From: Bog-532 sp036495425
GTDB lineage: Bacteria; Actinomycetota; Actinomycetes; Streptosporangiales; Streptosporangiaceae
DNA length: 64,000 nucleotides
Direction: 5' to 3'
Assembly: GCA_036495425.1 (NCBI GenBank)
Contig: DASXMW010000200.1
Location: 1 to 64,000 of the forward strand
Shown here: positions 31,374-39,245 of the stretch, piece after piece
Layout: the number at the start of each line of letters is the position of its first letter
Numbering within the stretch: the first letter of the stretch is position 1
Notes under the pieces: generated by a model
Told to the model about the DNA's origin: nothing
What the model saw: the letters and a program-made list of their open reading frames with translations, nothing else
Databases searched by the model: none
Made by a program: the position numbers and the translations under genes

Positions 31374-34033
31374 CAGGCGTTCTCCTCGTGCTCGTTGGTC
31401 GTGGTTCCCAGCGCGGCCGAGATGAGCGCTTCCTGCTCGCGCTGGTGATAGGCGGCCGAGCCCTGCGCCGGGACCACCCGGGCGGGCCGCCCGAGGTAGC
31501 GCAGCGGCCGGCCGATCGCCGTGGCCAGGGCGTCCCGGACCGATGGCCAGGCGCCCATGTTCTCCGGCTCCTCCTGGACCCAGGCCACCTCGGCCAGCGC
31601 GGGCGCGGCCTGGATCGCGGCCGCGATCTCATCGGCCGGGAGCGGGTACAGCTGCTCGACCGACAGCAGCAGGACCGGGGGGCCGCCGCGGGCCTCGTGG
31701 GCCGCGGCCAGTTCGGCCCCGATCTTCCCGGTGTACAGCAGCAGCCGCACCGGCTCCGGGCCGGGGGTGCCGAGCACACGGGTCAGGATCGGCCGGAACT
31801 GGCCGCTGGTCAGGTCGCCGGGCGGGGACGCCGCGGCCGGGTCGCGCAGCAGCCGCTTGGGGCTGAACACGATCAGCGGGCGGGCCGGGCCCGGCGCCAG
31901 CGCGTGCTGGCGGAGCGCGTGGAAGTACTGGGCCGCGGTCGAGCAGTTCACGATCCAGGCGTTGTTCTCCGCGGCCAGCTGGAGGAACCGTTCCGGGCGG
32001 GCGCTGGAGTGCTCGGCGCCCTGGCCCTCCAGCCCGTGCGGCAGCAGCAGCACCAGCGACGGCTGATGGCCCCAGCGGTAGCTTCCGGCCAGCACGTACT
32101 GGTCGATGATGGGCTGGGCCACGTTGGCGAAGTCGCCGAACTGGGCTTCCCACACCGTCACCGACCGCCACGGCTCGATGGAATAGCCATACTCGAAGGC
32201 CATGGTCGCGGTCTCGGTCAGCGGCGAGTTGAAGATCGTGAACTGCCCCGAGGCCCCGGGCACGTGCTGGAGCGGGGTGCGGGTGCTGCCATCGGCCGTG
32301 TCGTGCCACACGGCGTGCCGCTGGGCGAAGGTGCCGCGCTCGGCATCCTCACCGCTGACCCGGACCGAGATCCCGTCCTGCAGCAGGGACCCCCAGGCCA
32401 GCGACTCGGCGTGGGCCCAGGAGATCTGGCCGAGCTGGCGGCGGGGGCCGAGCACCCGGCGGTCGAGCTTGGCCGAGGCGGCGAAGCCGGGCGGGACAGC
32501 CAGGAGGGCCTCGTTCAGCGCGTGCAGCCGCTCGGCCGGGATGCCGGTCGGCGGCGGCGCGGGCAGCGGATCACCGGCCACGCCGCCCGGGTAGCGCTCC
32601 GGACCCGGCCGGTGGTCCTCGCGGGCGGCCCGGAACTCCTCGGCTACCTCGGCCTCCAGTTCGGCCACGCGGCCGGGCGCGACCACCCCCCGGGCGGCCA
32701 GGGCCGTGCCGTAGAGCGAGAACACGGTGGGGTGGGCGTCGATGAGCTGGGACTGCCAAGGCTGGGTGAACGACGGGTCGTCCACCTCCTGGTGCCCGCG
32801 CCGCCGGTAGCCGACCAGGTCGACCATGAAGTCGGCGCCGAACGTCATCCGGTACTCATAGGCCAGCTCGACGGCCCGGATGCAGGCCTCGGGGTCGTCC
32901 GCGTTCACGTGCACGATCGGGATGTCGAAGCCCCGGGCCAGGTCGGTGGCGTAGCGGGTGGACCGCCCGTCGGCCGGGTCGGTGGTGAAGCCGACCTGGT
33001 TGTTCATCATGATGTGCACGGTGCCGCCGGTGGCGTAGCCGCGCAGCCGCGACAGGTTGAACGACTCGGCCACGATGCCCTGCCCGGCGAAGGCCGCGTC
33101 GCCGTGGGTCAGCACCGGCAAGGCCGCGCGCGGGTCGCCCCGGCGCTCGTCCTGCAGGGTCCGGGCCAGGCCCAGCGCCACCGGGGTGGAGAACTCCAGG
33201 TGGCTGGGGTTGGGCAGCATGACCAGCCGCATCGGCCGGCCGTCGGGGGTGGTCCGGTAGTCGGTTTCGCCGCCCTGGTGGTACTTCACGTCGCCCAGCG
33301 GGAGGGGATCGGCGGGCTTGTCGAAGGCGGCGAACACCTGGCCGGGATCGCCCCCGAAAAGCTGGGCGATCAGGTTCAGCCGTCCGCGCGAGACCGTGCC
33401 GAAGACCACGGTCCCGAACCCGTCGCCGTAGGCCAGCTCGACCACCCGCTCGAGCATGGGGACGATCATGTCCGTGCCCTCCAGGGAGAACCGCTTCTCC
33501 CCCACGAACGCCCGCTGCAGGTAGCGTTCGAAGCCCTCGGTCCGGGCCAGCCGGGCCAGCACCGACCGGGCCTGCGCGTCCGGGAACGGCGGGCCGGGCC
33601 GGGCTTCGGCCCGCTCTTCCAGCCATTCGCGCCGGGCCGCGTCCCGCAGGTGCCCGAACTCGTAGCCGGCCGGGCCCAGGTAGATCCGCCGGAGCCGGGC
33701 CAGCGCGTCCTGGGCGTCGCCGGCGTCCTCGCCGACCCGGCCTCCGGTCAGCGCGGCGGGCAGCCCGGCGAACTCGTCGAACGAGTCGGTGGCCAGCCAT
33801 TCCAGCTGCTTGGCCAGGCCGGGGTCCAGCGGCAGGTCCAGCTCGGGCAGGGGGTTGACCGGGGCGGCCAGGTGGCCGAGCGTGCGCAGCGCCGACGCCG
33901 CGGCCATGACCTTGCGGGCCGCGGCCGGGTCGGCCACCAGGTCCATCAGGTAGGCCAGGTTGGGGCCGACGCCGAGGCGGCCCAGGTCACGGTGATCAGC
34001 CCGATGATCAGCACTGCACATGGTGATCAGCAC
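31373..34033 (-). CDS. Thiamine-dependent 2-oxoacid dehydrogenase E1, SucA/Kgd-like, divergent
   Basis: An 886-residue E1 of the 2-oxoglutarate dehydrogenase type. Conserved pieces are GEKRFSLEGTDMIVPMLERV (179-198), the thiamine-diphosphate segment HGDAAFAGQGIVAE to NNQVGFTT (310-351) and FGDFANVAQPIIDQYV in the second half. Two substrate-pocket motifs differ: the usual H-R-G-R-L-N is SRGRLN (215-220), losing the His that corresponds to E. coli SucA His260, and KYHxG-x-S is KYHQGGE (251-256). A changed 2-oxoacid substrate is inferred. Start is uncertain among GTG 34033 and ATG 34021. It leads the operon with E2, ferredoxin, SnoaL-like and SDR genes, and operator site 3 lies 39 nt upstream. 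Confidence 0.9.
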   Translation of the reverse strand: MLITMCSADHRADHRDLGRLGVGPNLAYLMDLVADPAAARKVMAAASALRTLGHLAAPVNPLPELDLPLDPGLAKQLEWLATDSFDEFAGLPAALTGGRVGEDAGDAQDALARLRRIYLGPAGYEFGHLRDAARREWLEERAEARPGPPFPDAQARSVLARLARTEGFERYLQRAFVGEKRFSLEGTDMIVPMLERVVELAYGDGFGTVVFGTVSRGRLNLIAQLFGGDPGQVFAAFDKPADPLPLGDVKYHQGGETDYRTTPDGRPMRLVMLPNPSHLEFSTPVALGLARTLQDERRGDPRAALPVLTHGDAAFAGQGIVAESFNLSRLRGYATGGTVHIMMNNQVGFTTDPADGRSTRYATDLARGFDIPIVHVNADDPEACIRAVELAYEYRMTFGADFMVDLVGYRRRGHQEVDDPSFTQPWQSQLIDAHPTVFSLYGTALAARGVVAPGRVAELEAEVAEEFRAAREDHRPGPERYPGGVAGDPLPAPPPTGIPAERLHALNEALLAVPPGFAASAKLDRRVLGPRRQLGQISWAHAESLAWGSLLQDGISVRVSGEDAERGTFAQRHAVWHDTADGSTRTPLQHVPGASGQFTIFNSPLTETATMAFEYGYSIEPWRSVTVWEAQFGDFANVAQPIIDQYVLAGSYRWGHQPSLVLLLPHGLEGQGAEHSSARPERFLQLAAENNAWIVNCSTAAQYFHALRQHALAPGPARPLIVFSPKRLLRDPAAASPPGDLTSGQFRPILTRVLGTPGPEPVRLLLYTGKIGAELAAAHEARGGPPVLLLSVEQLYPLPADEIAAAIQAAPALAEVAWVQEEPENMGAWPSVRDALATAIGRPLRYLGRPARVVPAQGSAAYHQREQEALISAALGTTTNEHEENA

Positions 34034-34072
34034 CGCCCAACCGCATTGCCGCGCCGGCTCGACTCAGGTTTA

Positions 34073-34083
34073 ATATATGATAT
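34073..34083. promoter_or_regulatory. Island operator candidate (ATAT-N3-ATAT), site 3
   Basis: Perfect ATAT-ATG-ATAT within an A/T-rich block between the divergent E1 operon (39 nt) and cyclase gene (53 nt). It mirrors the arrangement at 25881. Confidence 0.6.
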
Positions 34084-34136
34084 CACAGATTCCACCCTCG
34101 GCTTGAGGGCCGGGGACAGGAAGGCGGCGTTGCTTC

Positions 34137-35099
34137 ATGACCGACGCGAGCGTGAACGGCCGGACATTCACCAAGGCGGACACCGAGCACTACCTGCGGG
34201 AACGCAATAACTGGGGTCGCTGGGGCGACGACGACGAACGGGGGGCGATCAACCTGATCACCCCGGAAAAGCGCGTCCGGGCCGCGTCCCTGGTCCGGTC
34301 CGGCCGCTCGGTCTCGCTGAGCCGGCCGTTTCCCAAGGAGCCGGGGGCGGGCAACCCCAAGCCGGCCATTCACTACATGGACCGCGGAGTGCGGGAGACC
34401 GGCGGCGCGGCCACCGACTTCTACGGCATCGCCTATCACGGCCAGCAGTCGACTCACATCGACTCGCTGTGCCACGTGTGGGACGAGAACGGCCTGTACA
34501 ACGGCCGCCAGCCCGACGATGTGATCACGTTCAAGGGGGCGACGTTCGGCCAGATCGACAACTGGCGCGACGGCATCGTCACCCGCGGGGTACTGCTGGA
34601 CGTGCCCCGGTTCCGCGGCACGGACTACGTGACCCAGGACGCCCCGGTGCACGGCTGGGAACTGGAGCAGCTCTGCCAGTCCCGCGGCATCGAGGTCACC
34701 CCGGGCGACGCGCTGGTGGTGTACTCGGGCCGGGAAGCGTGGACCCGGGATCACGGCCGCCCCTGGGGCAGCGGCGACGTCTCCACCGCCCCGCCCGGCC
34801 GGGTGCACGGCCCGGACCGTCCCGGCCTGCACGCCTCGTGCCTGGAGTTCATCCGCGAGCACGACGTGTCGGTGCTGGTCTGGGACATGATGGACGTGTT
34901 CCCGAACGGGGTCGGGCTGCCCTGGTCGGTGCACGGCGCGATCTTCGCCTTCGGTCTCGCCCTGGTCGACAACGCGCTGCTGGAGCCGCTGACCGGGGTG
35001 TGCGCCGAGCTGGGCCGGGACGACTTCATGTTCGTGACGTCGCCGCTGCGGGTGGAAGGCGGAACGGGCTCGCCCGCGAACCCGCTCGCCATCCTCTGA
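34137..35099 (+). CDS. Cyclase family protein (kynurenine formamidase-like metal hydrolase)
   Basis: A 320-residue protein of the cyclase/KynB-like family. The metal-binding motif appears as HGQQSTHIDSLCHVW, corresponding to the family H-x-G-T-H-x-D-x-x-x-H, with a G-to-S change before the Thr. SVSLSRPFPKE and TPGDALVVYSGREAWTRDHG are other family features. These enzymes hydrolyse cyclic or amide/ester bonds or isomerise ring compounds in a metal-dependent way. It stands alone on the plus strand, divergent from the E1 operon, and is followed by a strong two-way hairpin at 35124. Confidence 0.85.
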   Translation: MTDASVNGRTFTKADTEHYLRERNNWGRWGDDDERGAINLITPEKRVRAASLVRSGRSVSLSRPFPKEPGAGNPKPAIHYMDRGVRETGGAATDFYGIAYHGQQSTHIDSLCHVWDENGLYNGRQPDDVITFKGATFGQIDNWRDGIVTRGVLLDVPRFRGTDYVTQDAPVHGWELEQLCQSRGIEVTPGDALVVYSGREAWTRDHGRPWGSGDVSTAPPGRVHGPDRPGLHASCLEFIREHDVSVLVWDMMDVFPNGVGLPWSVHGAIFAFGLALVDNALLEPLTGVCAELGRDDFMFVTSPLRVEGGTGSPANPLAIL

Positions 35100-35123
35100 C
35101 GGTTTCCCTGATTGGCGGGCCAC

Positions 35124-35161
35124 GCTGGTGCCGGGCGCCTCAGCTGGCGTCCGGCACCAGC
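35124..35161. terminator. Bidirectional terminator hairpin
   Basis: A stem of 16 bp (35124-35139 with 35146-35161, one G-T wobble) and a 6-nt loop sits between the convergent cyclase and alcohol dehydrogenase genes. Its right arm uses the last codons of the latter. Confidence 0.7.
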
Positions 35162-36186
35162 AGCAGGCGGCCGGTCACTGCTCCGGCCTCCATGAGCCGG
35201 TGCGCCTGGGCCGCCTCGGACATCGGCATGGCCCGGTCCACGATCGGGTTGACCAGGCCCAGCGCGACCAGGTTGAGCACGTCCTTGAGCTGACGGCGGC
35301 TGGTGCTGGTGGCGACGAGCATGTGCAGGTCGCGGTTGCGCCAGTCCTGCAGCTGGACGGTGACCGGTTGCTGGGTGATCTCCCCGATCAGCACGATCTG
35401 GCCGTGCGGGGCCAGGCAGCGCAGGCTGGAGGTGAAGATCGCGCTGCCCACGTTCTCCAGCACCACGTCGACCCCGCGGTCACCGGTGACCGCCTTGACC
35501 TGCGGGCTGAAGTCGGTGCCGCGCTCGAAGGCCACCACCTCGTGAGCCCCCGCCTGCTTGATCGAGTCGGCCTTGGACTCGGCGCTGGTCAGCCCGATGA
35601 CGAACGCGCCCATGGACCGGGCCAGCTGGACCGCGTGCAGGCCGACGCCGCCGCCCGCCCCGGTGATCAGGATCGACTGGCCGATCTGCAGCCGGGCCAC
35701 GTCCCGCAGCGCGTTCAGCTGGGTGCCGACCACGCAGGCGGCGATGGCGACGTCCGGTGAGGTGACGCTGGCCGGGACCTTGACCAGGCTGGCCTCGGAG
35801 ATCGCGACCAGCTCGGCGTAGCCGCCGTTCAGGCCGAGGTCACCGAGGAACCGCTGCCGGGCGCACTTGGTCTCCCGGCCGGACCGGCACTCGTCGCAGG
35901 CGCCGCAGACCCGCTCGCGCTGCACGGTGACCACCCGGTCCCCCACCGCGAACTCGGTGACCTCGCCGCCGATCTCCACGACCTCGCCGACGACCTCGTG
36001 GCCGAGGATGACCGGGAACTCGGTGCCGTGCCTGCGGACGCCGCTGCGGACCAGCACGTCGTGCCAGCAGGCCCCGCAGGCCTCGACCGAGATCACGCAC
36101 TCGTCGCGCCGGGGCCGGGGGTCGGGGGCGCTGGTCCACCGGAGGCCATCGGCGGACCCGATGGCGTCGGCGACCACGGCTCTCAT
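35140..36186 (-). CDS. Zinc-dependent alcohol dehydrogenase (MDR family)
   Basis: A 348-residue medium-chain dehydrogenase. The catalytic-zinc residues appear in ACGACWHDV and ILGHEVVGEV, the structural-zinc loop is VCGACDECRSGRETKC, and the cofactor motif is ILITGAGGGVGLHAVQLARSMG. It oxidises or reduces an alcohol/aldehyde with NAD(P). The ATG at 36186 overlaps the amidohydrolase stop by 4 nt (ATGA). It is the last gene of the amidohydrolase-Rieske-amidohydrolase-ADH operon; all four genes are joined by 4-nt overlaps. Confidence 0.92.
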   Translation of the reverse strand: MRAVVADAIGSADGLRWTSAPDPRPRRDECVISVEACGACWHDVLVRSGVRRHGTEFPVILGHEVVGEVVEIGGEVTEFAVGDRVVTVQRERVCGACDECRSGRETKCARQRFLGDLGLNGGYAELVAISEASLVKVPASVTSPDVAIAACVVGTQLNALRDVARLQIGQSILITGAGGGVGLHAVQLARSMGAFVIGLTSAESKADSIKQAGAHEVVAFERGTDFSPQVKAVTGDRGVDVVLENVGSAIFTSSLRCLAPHGQIVLIGEITQQPVTVQLQDWRNRDLHMLVATSTSRRQLKDVLNLVALGLVNPIVDRAMPMSEAAQAHRLMEAGAVTGRLLLVPDAS

Positions 36187-37286
36187 CTCTTCGGCCCCAG
36201 CTTGTACCACTCGCGCGCGGTCTCCGACATGACCTGGGCCTGCTGCTGCTCCGGCATCAGGGCCAGCAGGGCGGCCAGGTCGTCGTCATGCCGGTGCGGG
36301 TAGTCGGTCGCGAACATGAGCAGGTTGTCGGGGCCGAGCCAGCGCAGAATGTTGGCCATCTGCTCGGGCGAGCCGGCGTCGGTGGGGGCGATGGAGAACC
36401 GGCAGTGCTTGCGCACGATGTCCAGGGGCGGCTCGGCGACCCAGGGGATCTCCCGGCGCAGGCCCTTCCACTCCTTGTTCATCCGCCAGCCCCAGGCCGG
36501 CAGCCAGGTGAACCCGCTCTCCAGGAACGACACCCGCAGGTCGGGGTACTTGGTGAAGACACCCTCGGCGATCATGCTGAGCAGCTGGGCCGCGTAGCTC
36601 TGGATCTCGGCCGAGTACTCCTCCACGTACCAGGACGGCCAGCCGCTGGTCGACGGGGCCTCCTCGGTCGTGCCGCCCCAGGTCAGGCCCATGACCAGGT
36701 CGTTGCGGACGATCGCGTCGTAGAGCGGGTAGTGGACCCGCTGCCCGTACAGCCGCTCGGACCGGATCGGGACCAGCACCTGGACGAACTGGGGGTGCGA
36801 GCCGACCCGGTCGATCTCCTTGGCCGCCGCCTCGGCGTCCCGGGCCGGGATCACGATCGAGCCGACCAGCCGGGGGTCCTTGCTGAACCATTCCTCGATC
36901 ACGTAGTCGTTCACCGACCGGGCCAGCGTGGCCGCCCAGTCCGGGTGCCGGAGCGAGTCGACCGCGTAGTAGCAGTTCATGACCGCGTGATCGACGTTCC
37001 AGGGGTCCAGGATGTCCCGCTTGAGCATCGAGTAGTCGCTGGACGGCAGGCCGGACTCGGGCCGCCACTCCGGACGGCACGAGGTCGGGGCGTTGACCGG
37101 GTAGGTGTCCTGGACTCCGGGCGGTCCCCGCCAGCCGCGCTCCTGGGCCCACTGGATCCACAGCTCGGACTGGTACTTGAACAGCGTCTGCAGGTTCGGC
37201 ACCTGGGCGTGCACGTCGCAGTCGATCACCGGGCCGGTCCACAGCCGGTTTCTGGTCTCGGCGTCCTGGACGACGGTGACGGTCAT
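36183..37286 (-). CDS. Amidohydrolase-2 family metal-dependent hydrolase/decarboxylase
   Basis: A 367-residue TIM-barrel enzyme of the ACMSD-like amidohydrolase group. The first metal motif is PVIDCDVHAQ: an acidic residue replaces the first His of H-x-H, as in the E/D-x-H pattern of decarboxylase members. FLESGFTWLPAWGWRMNKEW and MFATDYPHRHDDD carry the later conserved His and Asp. It probably hydrolyses or decarboxylates an acid; the exact reaction is unknown. It overlaps both neighbours by 4 nt, between the Rieske protein and the alcohol dehydrogenase. Confidence 0.85.
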   Translation of the reverse strand: MTVTVVQDAETRNRLWTGPVIDCDVHAQVPNLQTLFKYQSELWIQWAQERGWRGPPGVQDTYPVNAPTSCRPEWRPESGLPSSDYSMLKRDILDPWNVDHAVMNCYYAVDSLRHPDWAATLARSVNDYVIEEWFSKDPRLVGSIVIPARDAEAAAKEIDRVGSHPQFVQVLVPIRSERLYGQRVHYPLYDAIVRNDLVMGLTWGGTTEEAPSTSGWPSWYVEEYSAEIQSYAAQLLSMIAEGVFTKYPDLRVSFLESGFTWLPAWGWRMNKEWKGLRREIPWVAEPPLDIVRKHCRFSIAPTDAGSPEQMANILRWLGPDNLLMFATDYPHRHDDDLAALLALMPEQQQAQVMSETAREWYKLGPKR

Positions 37287-37840
37287 GCGTCCTCCCTGGC
37301 CTTCTCGGTGCCCTTGGTCGCCGCTCCCGCGCTCTCGGCGGGCTCGGCATCGGCTCGCTCACGGATCACCACGACCAGGTAGTCGCTCTCGACCGTGACC
37401 TTGAACTTCTCGGCCACGTAGGGGCCCTTGATCAGCGGGACCGCGGTCCCGTCTTCCAGCTCGGCCACGACCTTGGCCCCGTTCTCGACCTCGACCGGCA
37501 TGGACCGGGCCCGCAGGCCGGACGGGTTCCAGTAGGACTGGCCGGTCTCCAGGTCGAACTCCCAGCCGTGCCAGGGGCAGGTCAGCATCTTGCGCTTGCT
37601 GTCGAACTGCACGTCGCCCGGGCCGCTGCTGTAGACCAGGCCGAGCACGGTGCCTTCGCAGAGCGGCCCGGACAGGTGCGGGCAGCGGTGCAGGAAGGCG
37701 TAGAACTTGCCGTCCACGTTGAGAATGCCGATGTCCCGGCCGCCGAAGTTCCCGATGAACCGGCCGCCGACCGGCACCTCGTCGACCCGGGGCCCGATGT
37801 ACTTGCGCATCACGAAGCGGGGCCGGCCATCAGCCGTCAT
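37283..37840 (-). CDS. Rieske [2Fe-2S] ferredoxin-like protein
   Basis: A 185-residue protein with one Rieske domain. The cluster motifs are HRCPHLSGPLC (Cys53, His55) and TCPWHGWEFD (Cys88, His91), the C-x-H and C-x2-H pairs of dioxygenase-type Rieske centres. There is no mononuclear-iron catalytic domain, so it is not an oxygenase alpha subunit; about 80 extra C-terminal residues follow the domain. It is encoded between two amidohydrolases with ATGA overlaps on both sides, an unusual place for a Rieske protein. It may be an electron carrier for, or a partner of, an amidohydrolase complex. Confidence 0.9.
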   Translation of the reverse strand: MTADGRPRFVMRKYIGPRVDEVPVGGRFIGNFGGRDIGILNVDGKFYAFLHRCPHLSGPLCEGTVLGLVYSSGPGDVQFDSKRKMLTCPWHGWEFDLETGQSYWNPSGLRARSMPVEVENGAKVVAELEDGTAVPLIKGPYVAEKFKVTVESDYLVVVIRERADAEPAESAGAATKGTEKAREDA

Positions 37841-39024
37841 GCAGCGTTCCAGGTGCTCGGGTCGGCCACGATGCCGCTGTTGGCCTTGAGCGGGATGTTG
37901 TAGAACCTGCTGCCGTTCTCGCCCAGGATCCGGCGGCGCTGCTCGATCGGCAGCGACTGCGGCACCGACTCGTACGGCGAGTCGAAGTCCCAGTGCGGGT
38001 AGTCCGAGGAGTACATCAGGTGGTCGGGCCCGATCGTGTCCTCGAACTGGCCGAGCAGGACCGGGAACTCCTCGAACGACTCCGGCTCCTCCATGGGCTG
38101 GGTGGTGAAGTAGAAGTGCTCGCGGAAGTACTCCGACGGCGCCCGCTTCAGGTGCGGCACCTCGGCCTTGAGCAGGTTCCACGACGCGTCCAGGCGCCAG
38201 GCGAACGGGGCGGCCCAGGCCCAGGACTGCTCGATGAGCGCCACCCGCAGCCGTGGGAACTGCTCGAAGACTCCCTCGAAGATGAAGCTGCTGGAGACCG
38301 GGAAGTTGCGCCCGCCGATCCCGCAGTGCCACTCGAAGTAGTAGTTGATGCCGCCGGACGGGGTCATCCGGCGCCCCGGGGACGTGTGGAACGTGACCGG
38401 CAGGTCGTAGTGCTGGCAGGCTTCGTAGATCGGCCAGTACTTGGGGTTGCCGATGCCGAACTCGGCCCGCGGCTCGAGCACGACGGAGGGGAAGCGGTCG
38501 CCCATCTCCCCCTCCTTGACCCGCTGGATCTCCTTGACCGCGGCCTCGGGGTGCTCATAGGGCAGGTGGATCGAGGCGTAGAAGCGCGGGTCGGCCTCGA
38601 GCCAGATCTCCCGGTGCGCGTCGTTGAAGGCCCGGGCCAGCTCGATGGCCAGCTGCTCGGGGAAGTTGCCACCGCCGCGGGGCAGGTTGATGCCCATCCC
38701 GTTGGACAGCACGACCGCGCTCATGTCGTACTCGTCCAGCAGCTGCTTGCGGGTGAAGTCGGGCAGGAACGTCGGCCGGCCGCTGGGGTCGATCGAGTCC
38801 AGCCGGTGGGTGAACTCGCGCTGGGGCGGGATCCCCTTCTCGGTGGCGATGTGCCGGATGCCGTACGTCTTCAGGTACTGCTGCCAGCGGTCCGGCAGGT
38901 GCTTGAGCAGCTGCTGGTCGCCGACCCCCAGGTTCTGGTGCACGTCGGAGTCAAGGACCGGAATCCGCTCGGTCACGGACGGATTCAGCCCGCCCGGTGG
39001 CTGTGTGGTGTCGATGACCGTCAT
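37837..39024 (-). CDS. Amidohydrolase-2 family protein, copy A
   Basis: A 395-residue ACMSD-type amidohydrolase. Metal-site features are IPVLDSDVHQNLG (D-x-H), DLPVTFHTSPG, and LMYSSDYPHWDFDSP with the barrel-end Asp and His. Its closest relative in the window is copy B at 48133; the C-terminal third is almost identical between the two at both protein and DNA level, while the N-terminal parts differ more. It heads the four-gene operon with a GGAGGGG ribosome site, and the ATAT-TAT-ATAT operator is 90 nt upstream. The chemistry is inferred as hydrolysis or non-oxidative decarboxylation. Confidence 0.88.
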   Translation of the reverse strand: MTVIDTTQPPGGLNPSVTERIPVLDSDVHQNLGVGDQQLLKHLPDRWQQYLKTYGIRHIATEKGIPPQREFTHRLDSIDPSGRPTFLPDFTRKQLLDEYDMSAVVLSNGMGINLPRGGGNFPEQLAIELARAFNDAHREIWLEADPRFYASIHLPYEHPEAAVKEIQRVKEGEMGDRFPSVVLEPRAEFGIGNPKYWPIYEACQHYDLPVTFHTSPGRRMTPSGGINYYFEWHCGIGGRNFPVSSSFIFEGVFEQFPRLRVALIEQSWAWAAPFAWRLDASWNLLKAEVPHLKRAPSEYFREHFYFTTQPMEEPESFEEFPVLLGQFEDTIGPDHLMYSSDYPHWDFDSPYESVPQSLPIEQRRRILGENGSRFYNIPLKANSGIVADPSTWNAA

Positions 39025-39060
39025 GACCCCTCCAGGGTGATCTTCGTTTCCGGCGCAGCC

Positions 39061-39219
39061 CCGGCACCTGCCCGCTAGACCGGCACCTGCCCGCTGAAGC
39101 TGCCCGAGTTTCAGATATTATATATGAAATACTGTGGCCGTACAGGGTGGCCGGTGGCTGCCCGCCCCGCGGCCCAGGCTGCCCGCCCCGCGGCCCAGGC
39201 TGCCCGCCGGGCCAGGGCT
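39061..39219. repeat. Short GC-rich tandem repeats around operator site 4
   Basis: A 15-bp unit CGGCACCTGCCCGCT occurs twice (39062-39076 and 39081-39095), and a 21-bp unit beginning GCCCGCCCCGCGGCC occurs twice in tandem (39160-39180 and 39181-39201) with a degraded third copy to 39219. They flank the A/T block at 39115. No coding role is apparent. Confidence 0.6.
39115..39125. promoter_or_regulatory. Island operator candidate (ATAT-N3-ATAT), site 4
   Basis: Perfect ATAT-TAT-ATAT, framed by an outer TTCA/TGAA inverted pair (39110-39128). It lies 90 nt before amidohydrolase copy A, the first gene of the four-gene operon on the minus strand. Confidence 0.6.
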
Positions 39220-39245
39220 CCTACCCAGCGGCGGCCGCGCGCCGG

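Noticed and set aside
33993..34029. Three TGATCA palindromes in 37 bp at the start of the E1 gene
   Set aside because: Spacings of 12 and 19 bp are irregular and the sites lie in or near the uncertain N-terminal codons, so a regulatory role is not supported.
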